Positions 14,022 through 18,449 of a stretch of 18,449 bases of DNA are shown here, in pieces; the first letter of the stretch is position 1; each line of letters begins with the position of its first letter. Position numbers and translations under genes: made by a program. The stretch is from Rhodospirillales bacterium (GTDB lineage: Bacteria > Pseudomonadota > Alphaproteobacteria > Reyranellales > Reyranellaceae). Location: contig JABMNB010000264.1 of assembly GCA_013205335.1 (NCBI GenBank), positions 1 through 18,449 of the forward strand, written 5' to 3'. Under the pieces are notes generated by a model. That model was not told the origin of the DNA. It ran no database searches and saw nothing but the letters and a program-made list of their open reading frames with translations.

Positions 14022-15248
14022 TCAGGCGTAGACGTTGCGGCGGTTCTGGCGGAACAGCAGCCACCACGCCACCGCGCCGTTCAGCAGGTTCCAGGCGATG
14101 CCGTTGAGGAAGGCGGCGCGGTAGGAGCCCGTCATGTCGAACAGGACGCCGCCCATCCAGCCGCCCAGCGCCATGCCGATCAGCGTCGAGGAGATGGCGA
14201 GGCCGACCCGGAAGCCGGCTTCCTTCGGCGGGAAGTATTCGCGCACGATGATGGCGTAGGACGGCACGATGCCGCCCTGGAACAGGCCGAACATCGCCGA
14301 GGCGAGGTAGAGCGAGTTGACCGAATCGTCGACGAGATAGAAGACCAGCGCCACGCACTGCAGCGTCGAGCCCAGCAGCAGCGTCTTCACGCCGCCGACC
14401 CGGTCGGCGATCCAGCCCGAGGCGATGCGGCTCACGATGCCGAAGCCCAGCATCAGCGACAGCATCTCCGCGCCGCGCGCCAAGCCATAGCCGAGGTCGG
14501 CGCAATAGGCGACGATATGGACCTGCGGCATCGACATGGCGACGCAGCAGCCGATGCTGGCGACGACCAGCACCGCCTGCAGGCCGTTCGGCGACAGGCC
14601 GAGCGAGCGCGGCGAATGGATGGCGGCCCCGGACGTCCCCGCGGCGCCCGTCATCTGCTCCTGCGGCGGCTTACGGCGCAGCGTCAGCGCCAGCGGGATC
14701 ATCGCCACGAAGCACAGCGTGCCGGCCGCCCAGTAGGTGACCCGCCAGCCGTGATCGTGGATCAGCATCTGGATGATCGTCGGCCAGATCGCGCCGGCGA
14801 GATAGTTGCCCGAGGCGGCGATGGCCACGGCGATGCCGCGCCGCCGGTCGAACCAGTGCGAGATGTCGGCGACCAGGGGCGCGAAGGTCGCAGCAGCGCT
14901 GAAGCCGATCAGCACCTGGATCGCGGCGAACAAGGGCAGCGCGGTCGCAAGCGGCGCCAGCGCGAAGCCGAGGGCGAGGCCCGTCGCGCTCAGGATGGCG
15001 GTGAGGACGATGCCGCGCTTGTCGACCAGGCGGCCCCAGGTGACGCCGCCGGCGAAGAAGCCCAGCGTGTTCATCGTATAGGCGAAGGAGATGTCGGCGC
15101 GCGTGATGCCGAGATCCTGCTGGATCGACGGCAGCGCCACGACGAGGCACCACATGCCGATGCCGCCCACCGTGCTCAGCGTCACGCTGGCGGCGAGGCG
15201 CCACCAGGCATAGCTCGACTCCACGCCCGAAATGGATTTGACCGACAT
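14022..15248 (-). CDS. MFS transporter
   Basis: This 408-residue protein has 12 predicted hydrophobic helices. The MFS loop 2-3 signature is represented by GRLVDKRGIVLTAI and the equivalent second-half segment by RIASGWIADRVGGVKTLLLG. A charged, Pro-rich central loop (TLRRKPPQEQMTG) separates the halves. It matches the monocarboxylate/oxalate-formate-type branch of MFS carriers (SYAWWRLAASVTLSTVGGIG start, ISHWFDRRRGIAVAIAASG). It probably imports a hydroxy acid or sugar acid. Its ATG is 3 bp after the SMP-30 stop (TAG-GTC-ATG), so it sits mid-operon, translated in coupling with the lactonase gene and followed 11 bp later by the tartrate dehydratase gene. The substrate is inferred only from these neighbours. 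The family call is secure. Confidence 0.9.
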   Translation of the reverse strand: MSVKSISGVESSYAWWRLAASVTLSTVGGIGMWCLVVALPSIQQDLGITRADISFAYTMNTLGFFAGGVTWGRLVDKRGIVLTAILSATGLALGFALAPLATALPLFAAIQVLIGFSAAATFAPLVADISHWFDRRRGIAVAIAASGNYLAGAIWPTIIQMLIHDHGWRVTYWAAGTLCFVAMIPLALTLRRKPPQEQMTGAAGTSGAAIHSPRSLGLSPNGLQAVLVVASIGCCVAMSMPQVHIVAYCADLGYGLARGAEMLSLMLGFGIVSRIASGWIADRVGGVKTLLLGSTLQCVALVFYLVDDSVNSLYLASAMFGLFQGGIVPSYAIIVREYFPPKEAGFRVGLAISSTLIGMALGGWMGGVLFDMTGSYRAAFLNGIAWNLLNGAVAWWLLFRQNRRNVYA

Positions 15249-15251
15249 GAC

Positions 15252-16196
15252 CTAACCGCCGATCGCGCCCTGCGTGTTGACGTAGAGCGCGTAGAGCGAG
15301 TGGCTGGCCGCCATGAACAGGCGGTTGCGATGGCGTCCGCCGAAACACAGGTTGGCGCAGCGCTCGGGCAGGTCGATGTGACCGATCGGCTTGCCGGCCG
15401 GATTGAAGACGCGCACGCCGTCGAGTTCGGCCGAGCCCATGCCCCAGCCGCACCACAGGTTGCCGTCGACGTCGACACGGAAGCCGTCGGGCGAGCCGCC
15501 CGGCCCGGCATCGATCAGCACCGAGCCCTTGCCCAGCGACGTGCCGTCGGCCGACACGTCGTAGGACAGGATCGTGCGATGCGGCTCGGCGCGCGAGGCC
15601 ACGACGTAGAGCTTCTTCTCGTCGGGCGAGAAGGCGAGGCCATTGGGACCGGGGATGTCGTCGGCCATCATCGTGAGCTTGCCGGTCGAGGGATCGAGCC
15701 GGTAGACGGCGGGCCTGTTCTCGCTCTCTTCCTTGTGCCCTTCGTAATATCCCCAAATGCCGAAGGGCGGATCGGTGAACCAGACCGTGCCGTCCGACTT
15801 CACCACCACGTCGTTGGGCGAGTTGAGCGGCTTGCCGCCGTAGGAGTCGGCCAGCACCGTGATCGCGCCGTCATACTCGAAGCGCACGACGCGGCGGGCG
15901 TCGTGCTCGCAGGCGATCAGCCGGCCGCGGCGGTCGCGCGTGTGACCGTTGGCGTTGTTCGAGGGCTTGCGGAAGATCGAGACCGCGCCCGTCTCCTCGT
16001 CCCAGCGCAGCACGCGGTTGTTGGGGATGTCGCTCCACAGCAGATAGCGGCCGTCGCCGAACCAGACCGGGCCCTCCGACCAGCGGCAGCCCGTGTACAG
16101 CCGTTCGACCGAGGCCAGCACCAGCCTGTAGTGGTTGAACGACGGGTCGAGCACGCGCACGGCCGGATCCGGATAGCGCTCGCTGGGTTGCCACAT
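15252..16196 (-). CDS. SMP-30/gluconolactonase/LRE-family lactonase
   Basis: This 314-residue six-bladed beta-propeller protein of the SMP-30/gluconolactonase family has no signal peptide and is probably cytosolic. All four metal-site positions of the family are visible: Glu41 (WSEGPVW), Asn128 (NSPNDVVV), Asn185 (GPNGLAFSPD) and Asp237 (GGSPDGFRVD). Repeated blade motifs such as GRYLLWSD, DGTVWFTDPPFG and DGNLWCGWGMG follow one another. The family hydrolyses aldono-lactones to aldonic acids with a divalent metal. It is the first gene of the minus-strand operon with the MFS and tarD genes. GAGGAA lies 7 bases before the ATG. Its presence beside an IlvD/Edd dehydratase suggests a lactone to acid to 2-keto-3-deoxy acid route (inference). 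Arylesterase-type or other lactone specificity is possible. Confidence 0.9.
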   Translation of the reverse strand: MWQPSERYPDPAVRVLDPSFNHYRLVLASVERLYTGCRWSEGPVWFGDGRYLLWSDIPNNRVLRWDEETGAVSIFRKPSNNANGHTRDRRGRLIACEHDARRVVRFEYDGAITVLADSYGGKPLNSPNDVVVKSDGTVWFTDPPFGIWGYYEGHKEESENRPAVYRLDPSTGKLTMMADDIPGPNGLAFSPDEKKLYVVASRAEPHRTILSYDVSADGTSLGKGSVLIDAGPGGSPDGFRVDVDGNLWCGWGMGSAELDGVRVFNPAGKPIGHIDLPERCANLCFGGRHRNRLFMAASHSLYALYVNTQGAIGG

Positions 16197-16445
16197 CTTG
16201 GTTTCCTCGTTTCATTTTGCGGCGCCGAAGCCGGAAGCCAACTTTCGCGCGAGAATGCCCGTCCGGCGTCACGCGGTCGAGAGCCAACGGTCGAACCGTC
16301 GGGGACGGGGTTCCGGGGAGCGGCTTGAGCAGGGTTTCCGCGAGAGAAGAAATCGCGGGAATGGCCCCGCGGGCCTGTGATATACCGCCGAACCTGCTCG
16401 TCGCCGAAGGCGGGCCAATGCTGCAAGTCGCATGGGATGGTTGTG
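16197..16445. promoter_or_regulatory. Divergent control region between SMP-30 operon and IlvD/Edd gene
   Basis: This is a 249-bp gap between divergent genes. It holds a CGGTCGA direct repeat (16274-16280 and 16288-16294, 14 bp apart), and the second copy lies in the dyad ACGGT-cga-ACCGT (16287-16299). Further on are the dyad CCGCGA-9bp-TCGCGG (16338-16343, 16353-16358) and GGCCC-cgc-GGGCC (16363-16375). TGTGATATAC just downstream (16376-16385) could be an extended -10 for the plus-strand gene. For the minus strand TTGGCT-17-AAAATG is a weak candidate. A 17-codon ORF (ATG 16418, GAAGG 16406-16410) crosses the IlvD/Edd start. No regulator gene is in the window. Confidence 0.4.
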
Positions 16446-18311
16446 ATGAAGCCGAAGTTTGTGACGATTGACCGGCACCCGGGCCGCTCTGCCCAGACCA
16501 TCGGTGTGGCCCGCGCGCTGGGCACCGATCCGGAGCTCATCCACGAGCCGTCGGTCGGCGTCGTCGGCACCAAGGGCGACAGCCAGTGCTATCTCGGCGT
16601 GCTGTCCAAGGTCGAGGCGATCCACGCCCGGCTCAAGGCACGCATCGGCACGGGGCCGGACCAGCTCAAGATGCGCCTGGTCCAGCCCGAGTACACGATC
16701 GCCACCTCGGACGGCATCCGCAACGGCACGCGCGAGATGCGCTACTCGCTGATCGGCCGCGAAGTGACGCAGGATTCGTTGTGCGAGCATCTGAGCGCCA
16801 CCGGCCTCGCCGGCACGATCGCGGTCGTCGCCTGCGACAAGCCGCCGGTCGGCACGCTCTCCGCGCTGCTCGAACACAATCTGCCGTCGATCATCATGTC
16901 GGACGGGCCGATCCATCCCGGCAAGGAACCGAACACGGGCGAGGCCCTCGACATCGTGAGCGCCTACCAGGTCGCCGGCCATCCCGACGCCGAGTACCGC
17001 CACCTCATCGCCTGCCATGCCTGCCCCGGCATCGGCAGCTGCGGCGGCATGTTCACCTACAACACCATGCAGACCTTCATCGGCGTGGTCGGCATGCAGC
17101 CGCTGCACATGGTGGCGCCGCCGTCCGACGATCCGCGCCGCACCAACGAGTTCGCCGCCGAGCTGGTCGATCTCCTGGCCAACCTGATCAAGAACGACCT
17201 GAAGCCGCGTGACATCGTCGTGCGCGATTCGATCCGCAACGCGGTGATCGTGTCGATGGCCATCGGCGGCTCGACCAACGTCGTGCTGCACGCACCGGAA
17301 ATCGCGCGGGCCGCCGGCTTCGCCGACTTCTGGAAGGACGTCATGACGCCGGAGGAGTTCAACTACCTCTCGCAGAACATCGTCCCGGTGCTGACCGACG
17401 CGCGGCCCTACGGCAAATATTCCATGGTCGACATCGACGAAGTCGGCGGCGTGCAGGTCATCGTGCGCGAGCTGCTCGACGCCGGCCTGCTCAACGGCAA
17501 CGTGCTGACCTGCACCGGCGAGACGCTGGCCCGGCAGGTCGAGCGGCTGGGCACAAAGAAGGCCGACGGCCGAGTGATCTATCCGGTCGAGAAGCCCTAC
17601 AAGCCGACCGGCGGCCTGCGCATGCTGGGCGGCAACCTGTCGCCGGACTTCTCGGCGATCCTCAAGCTCGCGGGCGTCGAAGGCGGCCTCGAGAACAACT
17701 TGTTCCGCGGCCGGGCCCGCGTCTTCGAGGGCGAGCAGGGCCTGCTCAAGGCGCTCGACGAGACGCCGGACACGTTCCAGAACCACGACATCATCATCGT
17801 GCGCTACGAGGGGCCGAGTGGTGCGCCGGGCATGCCGGAGATGCTCGATCCGACCTCGCGCATCACGACGCTCTGCCGCGAGCGCAACATCGTCGTCGCT
17901 TTGATGACGGACGCGCGGTTCTCGGGCGGATCGGTCGGCCTCGTGATCGGCCATGTCGGGCCCGAGGCGGCGCTGGGCGGCCCGATCGGGCTGGTCGAGG
18001 ACGGCGACGAGATCGTCGCCGATCTCAACGTCAACGAGCTCAACTGCACCGCGCTGAAGGATCCCGCCGTCCATGCCAAACGCAAGGCGGCGTGGGACAA
18101 GGTCGTCGCCGACAATGGCGGCCTCCATCCCAATTGCGGCATCGCCGACACGCGCCTGCTCCATCGCGCCCGCACCAGCGCCGTGCCGGCGACGCGCGGC
18201 GGCGGCCTGCATCCCAACCGCGAGGTCTGGGTCCGCGCCCCACGCAAGGCCGACCGCCAGGACTTCAAGCTGCGCAACAGGCACCGCCCGGAGTTCGACA
18301 AGAGTTTCTGA
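16446..18311 (+). CDS. IlvD/Edd-family dehydratase (sugar-acid or hydroxy-acid type)
   Basis: This 621-residue protein of the dihydroxy-acid/phosphogluconate dehydratase family shows three cluster Cys: Cys48 (DSQCYLG), Cys130 (VACDKPP) and Cys199 (GSCGGMFTYNTM). Their spacing fits a [2Fe-2S] or [4Fe-4S] enzyme. Asp89 (SDGI) and Asp131/Lys132 (CDK) fit the Mg site, and TDARFSGGSVG near the C-terminus is the catalytic segment. The family removes water from 2,3-dihydroxy acids to give 2-keto acids. The N-terminal block VGVVGTKGDSQCYLGVLSK departs from the usual N-x-W-x-x-x-x-PCN, so it is neither a classic IlvD nor Edd; a sugar-acid dehydratase is likely from its neighbours. ATG 16446 is chosen because it starts at the conserved region and GGATGG precedes it. 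ATG 16437 and GTG 16377 are alternatives. It is divergent from the SMP-30 operon. Confidence 0.85.
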   Translation: MKPKFVTIDRHPGRSAQTIGVARALGTDPELIHEPSVGVVGTKGDSQCYLGVLSKVEAIHARLKARIGTGPDQLKMRLVQPEYTIATSDGIRNGTREMRYSLIGREVTQDSLCEHLSATGLAGTIAVVACDKPPVGTLSALLEHNLPSIIMSDGPIHPGKEPNTGEALDIVSAYQVAGHPDAEYRHLIACHACPGIGSCGGMFTYNTMQTFIGVVGMQPLHMVAPPSDDPRRTNEFAAELVDLLANLIKNDLKPRDIVVRDSIRNAVIVSMAIGGSTNVVLHAPEIARAAGFADFWKDVMTPEEFNYLSQNIVPVLTDARPYGKYSMVDIDEVGGVQVIVRELLDAGLLNGNVLTCTGETLARQVERLGTKKADGRVIYPVEKPYKPTGGLRMLGGNLSPDFSAILKLAGVEGGLENNLFRGRARVFEGEQGLLKALDETPDTFQNHDIIIVRYEGPSGAPGMPEMLDPTSRITTLCRERNIVVALMTDARFSGGSVGLVIGHVGPEAALGGPIGLVEDGDEIVADLNVNELNCTALKDPAVHAKRKAAWDKVVADNGGLHPNCGIADTRLLHRARTSAVPATRGGGLHPNREVWVRAPRKADRQDFKLRNRHRPEFDKSF

Positions 18312-18346
18312 CGGGGCGGGTCATTCTGCCCAGGCCGACCACACTG

Positions 18347-18358
18347 CCTCATCCTGAG
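18347..18358 (+). repeat. Partial copy of dispersed repeat half-element
   Basis: CCTCATCCTGAG here matches CCTCACCCTGAG at 18414-18425 in 11 of 12 bases. The sequence then diverges (AGTCTGACTCGAGATGAATG), so this looks like a degenerate or broken copy of the same dispersed palindromic element. Confidence 0.35.
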
Positions 18359-18413
18359 AGTCTGACTCGAGATGAATGCAGCTAAAACAAGAGGCTATGA
18401 ACAGCCCCGATAA

Positions 18414-18449
18414 CCTCACCCTGAGGAGCATCGCGCAGCGATGCGTCTC
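18414..18449 (+). repeat. Dispersed palindromic (REP-like) element, cut by window end
   Basis: CCTCACCCTGAGGAGC is followed by a perfect hairpin, GCATCGC (18428-18434), loop GCA, GCGATGC (18438-18444), and then GTCTC at the edge. The form CCTCA-x-CCTGAGGAGC - hairpin - GCGTCTCGAAGGATG is a frequent intergenic repeat in Bradyrhizobium-like genomes (recalled, not searched). The right end, which should carry the complementary CGAAGGATG half, lies beyond the window. Confidence 0.65.

Noticed and set aside
13009..14031. 340-codon and other plus-strand frames opposite tarD and the MFS gene
   Set aside because: They have biased shadow composition and no motifs or start signals.
14011..14505. N-terminal extension of the tartrate dehydratase frame to 551 codons
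   Set aside because: The added residues are an Arg/Leu-rich shadow of the MFS gene. Homologues start at the MRIV region and an AAGGA site precedes that ATG.
16269..18284. 671-codon open frame antisense to the IlvD/Edd gene
   Set aside because: It is a shadow of GC-rich codon use. The translation is low-complexity in D/R/A/V/H with no family motif, while the plus strand carries a clear dehydratase.
1..18449. CRISPR array, tRNA, rRNA, transposase or phage genes
   Set aside because: Reading both strands I found no regularly spaced direct repeats, no cloverleaf-like tRNA sequence and no recombinase, capsid or transposase motif.

Overview
The window is a high-GC (by eye about two-thirds G+C), densely packed stretch of bacterial chromosome. 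It most likely comes from an alphaproteobacterium of the Bradyrhizobium/Hyphomicrobiales type or a relative. The reasons are a D-tartrate dehydratase very close to the Bradyrhizobium TarD family, tandem Bug/TctC periplasmic binding proteins, an adenylate cyclase-TPR gene of the kind common in rhizobia, and a CCTCACCCTGAGGAGC-type dispersed palindromic repeat at the right edge. No rRNA, tRNA, CRISPR array, transposase or phage gene is visible.

Region A (1-5.9 kb) holds the end of a TauD/TfdA-type dioxygenase gene, then a set that looks like envelope glycan or lipid modification. It contains an acyltransferase-3 membrane protein, a membrane-anchored SGNH-like protein 21 bp downstream of it, a minus-strand GtrA-TVP38/DedA pair, and a plus-strand polytopic GT-C-like glycosyltransferase. 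The GtrA and glycosyltransferase genes diverge from a short segment with overlapping -10-like boxes. The glycosyltransferase appears to be preceded by a 21-codon leader ORF with a perfect Shine-Dalgarno and an ATGA overlap. A truncated isochorismatase/nicotinamidase-like remnant follows.

Region B (5.9-10.6 kb) holds an exported protein of unknown family, a class III adenylate cyclase/TPR gene broken by one frameshift and one in-frame amber codon, an exported YHS-domain protein, and a YbaL-type CPA2 cation/proton antiporter with a TrkA-N domain.

Region C (10.7-18.3 kb) looks like a hydroxy-acid/sugar-acid uptake and catabolism block. Two paralogous Bug/TctC binding proteins flank a tiny lipoprotein ORF on the plus strand. 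They converge on a minus-strand operon SMP-30 lactonase - MFS transporter - D-tartrate dehydratase. An IlvD/Edd-family dehydratase diverges from that operon across a 249-bp control region rich in dyads. A working model (inference) is that Bug proteins and/or the MFS carrier bring in tartrate or aldonates, SMP-30 opens lactones, and the two dehydratases convert the acids to 2-keto acids. No dehydrogenase, aldolase or regulator gene lies inside the window.

Two convergent gene pairs end in short perfect hairpins that contain the stop codons. The right edge enters a dispersed palindromic repeat cut by the window end.
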